DNA from: Bacillus cytotoxicus
Lineage (GTDB): Bacteria > Bacillota > Bacilli > Bacillales > Bacillaceae_G
Reading direction: 5' to 3'
Assembly: GCF_023715645.1 (NCBI RefSeq)
Contig: NZ_JAMBOP010000008.1
Location: 80,988-144,987, forward strand
DNA length: 64,000 nt
Positions within the stretch are counted from its first letter, which is position 1. Every line of letters begins with the position of its first letter. This document shows, in pieces, positions 54,074 through 62,018 of this stretch. Made by a program: the position numbers and the translations under genes. The notes beneath the pieces were generated by a model, which made no database searches, was not told where the DNA came from, and saw only the letters and a list, made by a program, of their open reading frames with translations.

Positions 54074-54460
54074 TTGGAGTTAACAATTTCCTATTCGCAA
54101 TTAATGGTGATGAATAAAGACATAACACCTCCGCATGTAGACTGGACGGATAAAGATTTTGAAAGGGGCTATGCTGAGGCTGGAGGAACGATTATATTTG
54201 AAGCAATATCTGATTATACGTGTGACATCATGGTATATACTCAGAAGTTTGTAGAAAACAAAGAAGCAGTGCGGATTGTATCAACTCCGTTTACAGTGAT
54301 GCAAGAAGGCGTGTTTATAAGCAGTATATTAACAAATAGACTTCATTTCTTAGTTCCATCAGGGGATTACATAGTAACTATGCAAGCAGTTCCACTAGAA
54401 GAACCTTCAGCAGATGATCTGTACAAAGTAAAGTATGAATTGTTTTTTGAAGAGAACTAA
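54074..54460 (+). CDS. comJ: ComJ/Nin-family competence nuclease inhibitor homologue
   Basis: A 128-residue protein matching the ComJ (Nin) family: LTISYSQLMVMNKDITPPHVD, then WTDKDFERGYAEAGG, and SGDYIVTMQAVPLEE near the end. In B. subtilis Nin binds and inhibits NucA, the membrane nuclease that cuts DNA for uptake. No nucA lies beside it here, so it is an orphan. TTG 54074 is the start, with AAAGGAG at eight bases; an upstream ATG overlaps the ribosome site. Confidence 0.82.
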   Translation: MELTISYSQLMVMNKDITPPHVDWTDKDFERGYAEAGGTIIFEAISDYTCDIMVYTQKFVENKEAVRIVSTPFTVMQEGVFISSILTNRLHFLVPSGDYIVTMQAVPLEEPSADDLYKVKYELFFEEN

Positions 54461-54472
54461 TTTAAATATAAA

Positions 54473-54741
54473 GTAACTACTTAGTCACTCTATGAAAAAC
54501 CGACAGAAAAGCATTTTTTTAAATGGGCGAGAGGGATTGGCGATGCATAGGAGCGGTCAGGGCCTTTTCCTGCCGCGTGCAAGGTCCGAAAACAAAAGTA
54601 GATAATAAGTGCAGGCCCCTGCCCTGTTTGCATGACAGCAGTCTATATGCAAAAAAATGAATTTATAAGTACTAGAGAGACACATCTTCATTAGAATCAT
54701 ACCCTTTTCTAAATTTTTAAAAGGTATAGCTGAGTAGTTAC
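54473..54741 (+). repeat. Composite repeat (third copy)
   Basis: GTAACTACTTAGTCA at the left and GCTGAGTAGTTAC at the right bracket a plus-strand core (AGGAGCGGTCAGGGCC). 269 bases. Confidence 0.84.
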
Positions 54742-54742
54742 A

Positions 54743-54903
54743 ATATAAATTGAAAAAATTGACATAAAAACCCTTTTTTTAGAGGGGACGAGAGTGTCTG
54801 GCCGTACATAGAAGCGGTCAGGGCCTTTTTCTACCACATACGAGGTTTAAAACAAAGGCAGAATGCAAGTACAGGTCATGTTTTACTCTGCATTCTGCGG
54901 CTG
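54743..54903 (+). repeat. bcr-like interspersed repeat (copy 14), abutting the composite copy
   Basis: Left end ATATAAATTGAAAAAATTGAC begins two bases after the composite inverted repeat. The core is GAGAGTGTCTGGCCGTAC. Its right end is cut at CTGCGGCTGCAA, where another repeat fragment begins. Confidence 0.83.
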
Positions 54904-54904
54904 C

Positions 54905-54957
54905 AATGTCCAGCTTCAGTGGCTAGAATGTTCGGTGATTTCGCTTCTTCCTACTAA
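54905..54957. repeat. Fragment of the 48.4-48.7 kb mobile-element relic
   Basis: TGTCCAGCTTCAGTGGCTAG and AATGTTCGGTGATTTCGCTT match 48480-48530 with two differences. It interrupts copy 14. The following 370 bases to the secreted-protein gene are AT-rich. They contain a short frame reading TNDKIEVITNNNTAATIYP of unclear origin and a 32-base palindrome, and no gene I can support. Confidence 0.7.
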
Positions 54958-55182
54958 GACTAATGATAAAATAGAAGTAATAACTAATAATAACACTGCA
55001 GCAACTATATATCCGATGATGTATTTGTCTTCTTATTATAAGTTGATTTACATCTCTTAAATTATAATATCTATATAAATAACTGTCCAAGTATTTATTG
55101 TTTTAATAATAAAAATGTTGAAGAAATTATAAGGTGTCACCATAAACAGCGATCTCTAACATACCCAAAAAGAAGGATAAAA

Positions 55183-55212
55183 AATAGATTGAATATTCAA
55201 TCTATTTTTTAT
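55183..55212. terminator. Perfect palindrome, likely bidirectional terminator
   Basis: AAAAATAGATTGAAT pairs exactly with ATTCAATCTATTTTT. No gene ends beside it, so it may mark a lost gene. Confidence 0.6.
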
Positions 55213-55326
55213 CAAATTGGAATTAATAGAATACGGTTTCTTTTTATGTACAATTAGGTTATTTTTAATTACGAGGGTTATATTCACAAATAATCCTAAA
55301 AATGTAAATGTAGGAAGTACATTATT

Positions 55327-55845
55327 GTGAAATTTAAAAAAACGGTTATTGGTACATTAAGTGTTTCTTTATTATCCGCAAGTTTGTTATCTACTACTAA
55401 TTCGTATGCAGCAGAAAATAGCACTACAGATGTAAAAACAAATGTTACTAATCAATTCCCGACGCCATCAAATAGTTTAACAGAATCTACTGAACTAGAT
55501 AAAGTATTAAATCTAGATAAGGTATTAAAACAAGAAAATATTCCACAAAAAGAATTAGTTAACTATCGTGATTATGTACAAGAGCAAGTTGGTAAAGAAA
55601 GTATGAAAGAAGGAAAAATTGGAGCTGCTAAAAAAGCTATTAAATTTATGGTTGAACATTCCGATACTATTCCTATAAAATATATTAGAGATCTTGTAAA
55701 CAAATATGGTGGGAAAATTATTGAGGCTCTTGATGTTATTGAAGTATATACATGGTATGGAATAACTGTTGGTTTAATGAAAGTAGGCATACCAGAAAAA
55801 TACGCAAGTATGATTGCTGATTTTATTGTTAAATTTATATTATAG
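55327..55845 (+). CDS. Secreted protein of unknown function with amphipathic C-terminus
   Basis: A 172-residue protein with a clear signal peptide (FKKTVIGTLSVSLLSASLL, cleavage after NSYA near residue 28). It continues with a polar Ser/Thr-rich segment and a C-terminal half rich in lysine and hydrophobics (IGAAKKAIKFMVEH, YGITVGLMKVGIPEKY, MIADFIVKFIL). The C-terminal composition is bacteriocin- or toxin-like, but no family is recognised. GTG start with AGGAAG upstream. A small membrane protein follows 175 bases later, which could be an immunity partner. Confidence 0.6.
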   Translation: MKFKKTVIGTLSVSLLSASLLSTTNSYAAENSTTDVKTNVTNQFPTPSNSLTESTELDKVLNLDKVLKQENIPQKELVNYRDYVQEQVGKESMKEGKIGAAKKAIKFMVEHSDTIPIKYIRDLVNKYGGKIIEALDVIEVYTWYGITVGLMKVGIPEKYASMIADFIVKFIL

Positions 55846-56020
55846 TTAAAAGGGAGAGCTAATAGCTCTCTTTTTTATGGAGTCTCGCCAACACTTCGTG
55901 AATTTCGTACGCTAAGGATTTTCTAAGTTAATAAACTTGGATTTGTCGTACGTTAAAAATGAATGTTATTGGTGATTGTAATTCTTGCTGCAATATTATT
56001 TTTGTATTAGGAGGAGCATA

Positions 56021-56464
56021 ATGGAGAAATTAAAAACAATATTTATTTGTACATTATTATTGCTTCCTATTTTACTTGTATTATTATTTTTTGATTTTAT
56101 ATTATTAAATTTATTTGGATTGAAATATGATTCAAAAGGTTCTTTATTAATTTTCTTTTCCATTTATTTAATTTTAGAAGTACCTACTTCACTTGTTATA
56201 GGTAGCAGTGTAAAAGCTTTTAAAACAGTGGGGATACTTAGGTCTAGTAAAGGATTACTTCCTTTTATTTTAAATACTGCGATGACTTTTTTTTTAATTT
56301 CAATAATTGATTATTTTATGACAAGTATTATTATTCCTTTGAAGGGGATAATAATATTTTCTATCATAAGTGGGTTAATTGGTGTGTTATTAAGAGATAA
56401 TGAACCGGAACCTCCAGATATTGACAGTGAAGAATTTAAAAAAATAAATAATAGATTTTCATAA
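56021..56464 (+). CDS. Small membrane protein, YrvL-like
   Basis: A 147-residue protein with four hydrophobic helices (TIFICTLLLLPILLVLLFFDF, LLIFFSIYLILEVPTSLVI, FILNTAMTFFLISIIDYF, IIIFSIISGLIGVLL, each read in part) and an acidic tail NEPEPPDIDSEEF. The pattern resembles YrvL-family regulatory proteins, but the match is from memory. AGGAGG precedes ATG 56021. It may pair with the secreted protein upstream. Confidence 0.55.
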   Translation: MEKLKTIFICTLLLLPILLVLLFFDFILLNLFGLKYDSKGSLLIFFSIYLILEVPTSLVIGSSVKAFKTVGILRSSKGLLPFILNTAMTFFLISIIDYFMTSIIIPLKGIIIFSIISGLIGVLLRDNEPEPPDIDSEEFKKINNRFS

Positions 56465-56473
56465 GGGGGTACT

Positions 56474-56700
56474 GATGCAGACCCCAACTTAAGAGATTTT
56501 AATACTCTCAAATGCAAAAAACGTTATTCTTTTTATGAATATTTCAATTCAAAATGGACTACAATTATTTGCTGAAGAATTATATGAATATTTTACCCCT
56601 TCGTTTTTGAGAAATGTCGCCAGAGAACTAGGTTTTGTGCAACGAAAACGTAAATTTTCAGGAGATGATTTGTTAGTTTGATAGCGATGGGTGCTACCCC
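56474..56700 (+). mobile_element. IS231 (IS4-family) remnant
   Basis: GATGCAGACCCCAACTTAAGAG resembles a worn IS231 left inverted repeat. The transposase start follows, and then, after a deletion, sequence like the element's 3' region (GATGGGTGCTACCCC). No complete right end. A lone GTAACTACTCAG (as in the composite repeats) begins at about 56731. Confidence 0.6.
56535..56681 (+). pseudogene. IS231 transposase, N-terminal 48 residues
   Basis: Reads [20 protein letters not shown], then [20 protein letters not shown] and FSGDDLLV followed by a stop. This matches the start of IS231 transposases, which are about 478 residues; more than 85% is missing, including the DDE core. Confidence 0.8.
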
Positions 56701-56833
56701 ATAAAAGTGCTGAATGAATTATGCAATTTTAGTAACTACTCAGCCAGTAGCTACAAACGCAAGACAAATAGAGGTAATCGCTACGAAGTACTATCTCTCA
56801 ACTTTAGTTGGGAAAAGGTCTAATTCTCCTGTT

Positions 56834-57105
56834 TCAATCCATTCTTTGGTACATTGAAAAATAGATTTTTCTTGTTTTTAAGCCGCAGTCTGGATTAATC
56901 CAGAAGTATTTTGGATCACATACTTGTAATGATTGTTCTACAATGACATACATTTCATCGATACTTGGCACATGTGGATTATGAATGTCATATACACCAA
57001 GGCCAATTCCCTTTTTATATGGGTGTTCTTTTAGTGTATGAATAAACTCTCCGTGGCTTCTTGATGTTTCAATAGAAATAACATCTGCATCAGCGACTTC
57101 GATCA
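56834..57105 (-). pseudogene. metE: Cobalamin-independent methionine synthase, C-terminal fragment
   Basis: On the minus strand [20 protein letters not shown], then [21 protein letters not shown], read in parts, and NPDCGLKTR. These match the C-terminal ~85 residues of MetE, including the zinc-ligand cysteine in NPDCGLK. The first ~650 residues and the last ~25 are missing. The fragment is joined directly to a cobalamin riboswitch, whose sequence supplies the frame upstream, so no proper start exists. After TR the sequence is unrelated. Confidence 0.87.
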
Positions 57106-57226
57106 CCTTCCCGTTTTCACAGTGGTATATAGAAAGAAATCTTTGCACTTACAGTGGCGGGACCGCGTTGGCTTTTCACCAAACTTCTCTATTAAACACG
57201 AAAATATTTTTTCGTGTACCTATCTC
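57106..57226 (-). promoter_or_regulatory. Cobalamin (B12) riboswitch aptamer, truncated at its 3' end
   Basis: Minus strand reads ATAGGTACACGAA, then GGTGAAAAGCCAACGCGGTC, CCCGCCACTGTAA, and CCACTGTGAAAACGGGAAGG. These are the conserved blocks of the cobalamin aptamer in order, including the B12 box region. Normally a GACCTGCCT-type segment and an expression platform follow; here metE coding sequence begins at once. In several bacilli metE is switched off by B12 through this element, which supports the original pairing. Confidence 0.85.
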
Positions 57227-57328
57227 CTTTTGGAAAGGAATGTAACTAGCGTATATGATATTGAAACAGATTCTATCGTATTTTCTGAAAATGTCTACTA
57301 TTTTTTAAAAATCAGATAATTGATTTTG

Positions 57329-57604
57329 TTAAAACAAAAAATTTTCTAAATGCCACCACCAATGTGAGGGTGGATATGTATGTGAAAAAACAGAGTAGGA
57401 ACACTGTATTCTTTTATATATATCATGAGCGTGATGAAAAAGTAATCGGTCATAGGAGAGTAGTTCCAGTTGTTCATTTGGGTGTAATGTATCGGATTGA
57501 AAAGCAATTTCGCTGCGAAGTATCAGTGTGTATAAGAGTTGTTTTTGTAAATAAGAATGGTAGTATACGGAGAATCCGTATTGTTTAATTAAATGTTCCT
57601 TCAT
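57329..57604 (-). CDS. Conserved small protein, 91 residues, unknown
   Basis: Begins MKEHLIKQYGFSVYYHSYLQ and ends SHWWWHLENFLF, rich in His, Tyr and Trp. The middle reads LHPNEQLELLSYDRLLFHH. AAGGAGGCG at the correct distance from ATG 57604 supports it over the opposite-strand frame. No family recognised. Confidence 0.62.
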   Translation of the reverse strand: MKEHLIKQYGFSVYYHSYLQKQLLYTLILRSEIAFQSDTLHPNEQLELLSYDRLLFHHAHDIYKRIQCSYSVFSHTYPPSHWWWHLENFLF

Positions 57605-57621
57605 AAGATTTCGCCTCCTTT

Positions 57622-57795
57622 ATATATACGAGTTGAAAAACTAATAAAAACCCTTTTCTTTATAGGTGGCCTTGAGCGTCTGGCCATGAGTCGAAGCGGT
57701 CAGTGCCTTTTGGTGCCACGTGCGATATTTAAAACCAAGGGAGCAAGCAAGTGTAAAGCAGTTTGTATTGCTACATAGAAATGATTTATATATTT
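57622..57795 (+). repeat. bcr-like interspersed repeat (copy 15)
   Basis: Left end TATATATACGAGTTGAAAAAC, core GAGCGTCTGGCCATGAG and GAAGCGGTCAGTGCC, right end ATGATTTATATATTTG. With the next two entries it explains the 470-base gap before the exporter gene. Confidence 0.83.
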
Positions 57796-57876
57796 GTATT
57801 GTAATGAAAGAGGAGAGAGGTTACAAAAAAGAAAAATGCAAAAAAAGGCTTCAGAAAATCCGTTTTTATGAATAGA

Positions 57877-57905
57877 AAAAACAGTCACTCTCGGTGACTG
57901 TTTTT
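57877..57905. terminator. Terminator-like hairpin
   Basis: AAAAACAGTCAC-tctcg-GTGACTGTTTTT. No gene ends immediately before it on either strand. Confidence 0.6.
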
Positions 57906-57941
57906 CTATTTATCATATCTGGAGAGAAGACCTACACCTCG

Positions 57942-58072
57942 TTATCTCTCTTTGTTTTAAAACTTTGCGCGTGGCAGGAAAAGGGACTGACCGCCCCTAT
58001 GCATGGTCAGTCCCTCAGGACCATTGAAAAAAATACTTTTCTGCCTTTTTTCATAGAGTGACTGAGTAGTTA
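57942..58072 (-). repeat. Partial composite repeat (fourth copy)
   Basis: Core GGACTGACCGCCCCTATG and the right inverted repeat TGACTGAGTAGTTA are present; the left inverted repeat is missing. The stop codon of the exporter gene lies just beyond it. Confidence 0.75.
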
Positions 58073-58074
58073 AG

Positions 58075-59610
58075 TTAACTCACTTGTTTTTGTTTCTTGT
58101 TTCCTTGTGCAACTAATCGGTCTTTTCCCATTAAAAAGATGCATATAATGCTAAGCGATGCAGGAATAAGTGCCCATAAAAATGTGTCAGCGATAGAGTT
58201 TGCTAGTGCATCTTTAATACCATGTAAAAGTTCAGTCGGTATTTTTTCAGTCGCATTAGGTGATAATAAGAAACTTGTATCGCCGCCTTTTGGAGCCATT
58301 TTTGCTAATTCTGGCGGGAAAATAGTTTTTAGTTTATCTGTAAATGCATGATTTTGGATGGTACCAAAAATCGTTACACCCAGTGTCATGCCAAGTGAAC
58401 GGAAGAAGGAGTTTGTTGATGTTGCAGAGCCGCGCTCTCTCATACTTAAATTATGAATAGAAGCCATACTTAAGACAGAGAAAGAAAACCCAACGCCAAC
58501 TCCAGCTAAAATCATAAAGACTGTTACCATTGTACGAGAGGTATCTATTGTTAATGTACTTAATAAATACATACCAATAATAAAGAAAATACCAGAGATA
58601 GTCATAATGTTACGATAACTTGTCCGTGTTGATAATTGTCCGCCTATTTGACTTCCAATAACAGATCCTACCATCATTGGTGTTAAAATTAATCCAGCGT
58701 TTGCTGCAGATCCACCAAGAACACCTTGTACGTAAATCGGAATATAGACTGTGCAAATAATAAACGTTGCACCATAGAAGAAAGCAACGCCTTGACTTGC
58801 TGCAAATAAACGTTTTCGGAATAAGTGGAAAGAAATAATCGGTTCTTCCGCTTTTCGTTCAATAATGAAAAAGGCAATAAGCATAACAGTAAATGTAGCA
58901 AATAAGCTAATAATGACACTAGAATCCCAAGCATACTTTTTACCACCAAGTTCTAAAGCAAACATGAGACAAACGATCCCAATAATTAAAGTAATGGCAC
59001 CTGCCCAATCAATTTTTTGTTTACTATATTGTAAAGATTCTTTATAGTATTTTGTAATTAAAAATAGCGAGATAATTCCTAGTGGGATATTAATATAAAA
59101 TACCCAGTGCCAACTAATATAGTCGGTAATATACGCACCTAGAAGTGGGCCAAACACACTTGACGTTCCAAAAACAGCTCCAAATAGTCCTGTCATTTTA
59201 CCGCGTTTTTCCGCTGGGAAAATGTCATACATAATTGTAAAGGCGATTGGCATAAGAGCGCCTCCGCCAATACCTTGAATTGCGCGGTATATACTTAATT
59301 GTTCAATGCTATTGGCAGTACCGCAAAGCATTGAACCAACTAAAAATAGAAGCAATCCTCCAATGTAAAAACGTTTACGTCCGTACATATCTGATAGTTT
59401 TCCGAAGATAGGCATCCCAGCCATAGTAGCTACCATATAGGCAGAAGTAACCCATACAAACTTATCAAATCCACCTAAATCACCTACAATGGTAGCCATT
59501 GCAGTAGCAACAATTGTATTATCCATTGATGCTAATAGTATTCCAAGTAACAATCCAGTTACAACGAATTTTGTATAACTAGCTTGCTTTTGAATTATTT
59601 GTTCCTCCAA
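58075..59610 (-). CDS. MFS drug exporter, DHA2 (EmrB/QacA) family
   Basis: A 511-residue proton-coupled exporter with 14 predicted helices. Motif D1-like LLGILLASMDNTIVATAM is in the first helix, motif A is GKLSDMYGRKRFY, and motif C-like GIGGGALMPIAF follows. The DHA2 family exports drugs, dyes or metabolites; specificity is not readable. TTG 59610 has AAAGGAGGAC upstream; an earlier in-frame GTG lacks one. A palindrome overlapping the promoter suggests TetR- or MarR-type repression, but no such regulator is adjacent. Confidence 0.9.
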   Translation of the reverse strand: MEEQIIQKQASYTKFVVTGLLLGILLASMDNTIVATAMATIVGDLGGFDKFVWVTSAYMVATMAGMPIFGKLSDMYGRKRFYIGGLLLFLVGSMLCGTANSIEQLSIYRAIQGIGGGALMPIAFTIMYDIFPAEKRGKMTGLFGAVFGTSSVFGPLLGAYITDYISWHWVFYINIPLGIISLFLITKYYKESLQYSKQKIDWAGAITLIIGIVCLMFALELGGKKYAWDSSVIISLFATFTVMLIAFFIIERKAEEPIISFHLFRKRLFAASQGVAFFYGATFIICTVYIPIYVQGVLGGSAANAGLILTPMMVGSVIGSQIGGQLSTRTSYRNIMTISGIFFIIGMYLLSTLTIDTSRTMVTVFMILAGVGVGFSFSVLSMASIHNLSMRERGSATSTNSFFRSLGMTLGVTIFGTIQNHAFTDKLKTIFPPELAKMAPKGGDTSFLLSPNATEKIPTELLHGIKDALANSIADTFLWALIPASLSIICIFLMGKDRLVAQGNKKQKQVS

Positions 59611-59703
59611 GTATAGTCCTCCTTTATACACCAATAAGAAAGTGAAACTTTCATTAGTATTTTCTCATCCCTTCTAATGGTTAGAACGGGATAAATTATA
59701 TTA

Positions 59704-59719
59704 TAGTCAAATTTGACTA
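59704..59719 (-). promoter_or_regulatory. Palindromic operator over the exporter promoter
   Basis: TAGTCAAATTTGACTA is a perfect 16-base palindrome. On the minus strand TTGACTATAATATAAT follows, so it overlaps the -35/-10 region. The regulator is not in this window. Confidence 0.6.
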
Positions 59720-59845
59720 AATAACAAATGATTTCATTTAGTAAAATTATTTTGCCGTCTGCATGAATCTTTTAGGTAAAGATTACATATTTTCATCAAT
59801 AGGAGAGTTTTTATTTTCAGTTAGTAGAGAATAAAGGAATACAAG

Positions 59846-59875
59846 AAAAAGCTGTACATGACGTGCAGCTTTTTT
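59846..59875 (+). terminator. Orphan terminator
   Basis: AAAAAGCTGTAC-atga-cGTGCAGCTTTTTT. No intact gene precedes it; the 400-base gap otherwise holds the exporter promoter and nothing I can identify. Confidence 0.65.
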
Positions 59876-60011
59876 AGAATGTTTTTTTCTTTTGTTTATC
59901 GAATACTATATAAAGTAAAGAATATAAAAACGATAAAATATTGAGGGCTGTTAATGGAAGAGGTAGAAGTAACAAAGCTATGTATTCAATATGAGAATGG
60001 GGTGAATTTGT

Positions 60012-60536
60012 ATGATGAAATTTTGGGGTGAGTTAGAAAACCAAAATGAGTTTACTTTGCGATGCCCTGCTTTATGGTCAGGGAGTACGGACAAAGATTT
60101 AGTTTATAAGCAATGTATGCCCTTGCTAGAAGTGACACTTACTGTCTGTAATATGAAACAACCTTCTTCATTTTCAAACACTGTTTATTATGGAATTCAA
60201 GATATAATTGCACTTCAAATTGAAGTAGATAATCAGGGAGAAGAGTCTGTTTCTCACATATGTGTTAGTCATATGATTAGAGATCAGTTATCGTATGTCC
60301 CTAATACTTTAACATCCGATAATGGGGGAAATGAATTTCTATTTCAACTTGTTCGTTGGCGCATTGATAACTTATTACCGAAAGAAAAAGCACGTTTAGT
60401 ATGGCACGTAAAAGTTGAGAGTAACAGTCCATTACCTTCATTACCTCTTCGGGCTACGTACACATTCAAGCATAATCAACAAGTGTATGGACCATTGCAA
60501 ACAAAGGAGGCTATTCTTAAACCCTTTTCCTTTTAG
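60012..60536 (+). CDS. DUF11-like beta-sandwich protein, repeat-derived C-terminus
   Basis: A 174-residue cytosolic-looking protein. ALQIEVDNQGEESVSHICVS, DQLSYVPNTLTSDNG and RWRIDNLLPKEKARLVWHVK follow the pattern of DUF11/conserved-repeat domains found in surface proteins, but no signal peptide is present. GGGGTGA precedes the start. The last residues (ILKPFSF) and the TAG stop are written by the left end of a bcr-like repeat, so the original end is lost. Partner and role unknown. Confidence 0.65.
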   Translation: MMKFWGELENQNEFTLRCPALWSGSTDKDLVYKQCMPLLEVTLTVCNMKQPSSFSNTVYYGIQDIIALQIEVDNQGEESVSHICVSHMIRDQLSYVPNTLTSDNGGNEFLFQLVRWRIDNLLPKEKARLVWHVKVESNSPLPSLPLRATYTFKHNQQVYGPLQTKEAILKPFSF

Positions 60537-60672
60537 AAGGCCCTGAGCGTCTGGCCCTGAGTAGAAGTGGACAGGGCCTTTTTTCTGCCACATGTGATAT
60601 TCAAACAAAGAGAGAAAGAAAGTAGCAGGTTACTTTTTGCTTGGCGGCGACTTGTGTGCCTCAAAGTTAAGT
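60518..60672 (+). repeat. bcr-like interspersed repeat (copy 16)
   Basis: AAACCCTTTTCCTTTTAG, core GAGCGTCTGGCCCTGAG and GAAGTGGACAGGGCC, right end GGCGGCGACTTGTG. It overlaps the 3' end of the upstream gene. Confidence 0.82.
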
Positions 60673-60686
60673 TGGAGTTACACATA

Positions 60687-60887
60687 ATGATAGCAGCGAA
60701 TAAAGGATATAAAGAACTGGGATTAATGAATCGATTTACAAAAAAATTAACAAAAGAGTTTCAAGATAATATTGTACACATCATATTCATGTTTGGAGGA
60801 GCGATATATCCATCAGAAGGAAATTCATTTGAAGTATTGTTAGAACCGGCACAAACGAGGTTATATCAAAATAGAGATATGAAATGA
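60687..60887 (+). CDS. Possible small protein, 66 residues
   Basis: MIAANKGYKELGLMNRFTKK and onwards; GGAG lies nine bases before the ATG. It sits just after a repeat, so it may be the displaced end of a larger gene. No family recognised. Confidence 0.28.
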   Translation: MIAANKGYKELGLMNRFTKKLTKEFQDNIVHIIFMFGGAIYPSEGNSFEVLLEPAQTRLYQNRDMK

Positions 60888-61039
60888 CTGGAATTATAAT
60901 ATTATTATTATGAAACATTTTTTGCAGTTTTGTTACAAGGAATTGTGTATTTTGTAACAACCCCCTTTAAAAATGTAGTTAATCATCATATAATAAACGA
61001 TGGACGTATCAGTACATTTTGCACAATGATTTCTCATTT

Positions 61040-61073
61040 AAAGTGTAGAGTTGAAAGATCTCTACACTTTTCC
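61040..61073 (+). terminator. Terminator-like hairpin in the 295-base gap
   Basis: AAAGTGTAGAG-ttgaaagat-CTCTACACTTTT with a pyrimidine-rich tail. Confidence 0.65.
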
Positions 61074-61182
61074 TTTTGAAGATATTTGGGAAATACCGGA
61101 ATTTATTATTGCGTTGATTCTTTTATACTGTGTAAAATGAAAAAAGTACAGATATATAGAAAAATAGAAAGGAAATGATAGA

Positions 61183-62001
61183 ATGGTAGACGTTACGAAC
61201 CGTCGTTCTACGATAATGAAGCGATTGGGTATTGCTATTATCGTAATATGTACTGTAGCAGTAGGGTTTTTTATGTTTCAATCCATTACTTCTCCTGCAA
61301 AAGCGGTTGCGAATCAAGAAAATACTGTTCAGTTTGCCAGTGAACAACCAAAAGTAGAACTGAAAAAAGAAGTACCGAAAAAATATAACGGACAAATGCG
61401 TAAAATAGTGTACTTAACATTTGATGATGGTCCAAGTGAATTTCAAAAGGAAATTTTAGATATTTTAAAAAAGAATAATATAAAGGGAACATTCTTTATG
61501 ATTGGTGGAAATATTCCAGCTCATAAGGATAGCGTTAAGCGCCTAGTAAAAGAGGGACATTATCCAGGTGTACACAGTATGACACATAATTATGCAAAAC
61601 TGTATAAAGAAGGAACATTTGTTGAGGAAATGAAGCAAGCGCAAGATATTATGAAAGAGGCAACAGGTATTCATCCGAGTCTTGTTCGCTGTCCATATGG
61701 AAGTATGCCAGGCCTTAATCAATCAATACGTGATCAAATGGCATCTGTTGGAATGAAAGAATGGGACTGGACTGTTGATTCATTAGATTGGAAACTACCA
61801 GGAAATCCTAGTGGGGTCATTCAAAATGTTGTTCCGCATGTTAATAAAGAACAAGAAGTTGTTTTAATGCATGAAAAGAAGCAAACAGTGGAAGCTTTGC
61901 AAACAATCATTGATGATCTTCGTAAAAAAGGATATGACTTTGAAGTATATAACGAAGCAAATCATTTCCCATTAAATTTTTGGCATGATAATCGCATATA
62001 A
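61183..62001 (+). CDS. Polysaccharide deacetylase (NodB domain), membrane-anchored
   Basis: A 272-residue carbohydrate esterase family 4 enzyme, probably a peptidoglycan GlcNAc deacetylase acting outside the cell. Residues ~16-36 form a single membrane anchor. Motif 1 is YLTFDDGPSEF (catalytic and metal Asp), motif 2 HSMTHNY, motif 3 RCPYGSMPG, motif 4 DWTVDSLDW and motif 5 VVLMHEKKQT. AGAAAGGAA precedes the ATG. ykyA follows after 17 bases, so they may be co-transcribed. Confidence 0.9.
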   Translation: MVDVTNRRSTIMKRLGIAIIVICTVAVGFFMFQSITSPAKAVANQENTVQFASEQPKVELKKEVPKKYNGQMRKIVYLTFDDGPSEFQKEILDILKKNNIKGTFFMIGGNIPAHKDSVKRLVKEGHYPGVHSMTHNYAKLYKEGTFVEEMKQAQDIMKEATGIHPSLVRCPYGSMPGLNQSIRDQMASVGMKEWDWTVDSLDWKLPGNPSGVIQNVVPHVNKEQEVVLMHEKKQTVEALQTIIDDLRKKGYDFEVYNEANHFPLNFWHDNRI

Positions 62002-62018
62002 AATAGGAGGAATTGAAG

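Noticed and set aside
56834-57148. 104-residue frame on the minus strand as a real gene
   Set aside because: Its first part is the cobalamin riboswitch and the rest is the tail of metE; there is no start codon with a ribosome site, so it is a fusion relic.
57364-57588. 74-residue plus-strand frame opposite the 91-residue gene
   Set aside because: No ribosome site, whereas the minus-strand frame has AAGGAGG at correct spacing and a plausible composition.
59953-60030. 25-residue frame MEEVEVTKLCIQYENG overlapping the next gene
   Set aside because: No clear ribosome site and it overlaps the start of the DUF11-like gene in another frame.
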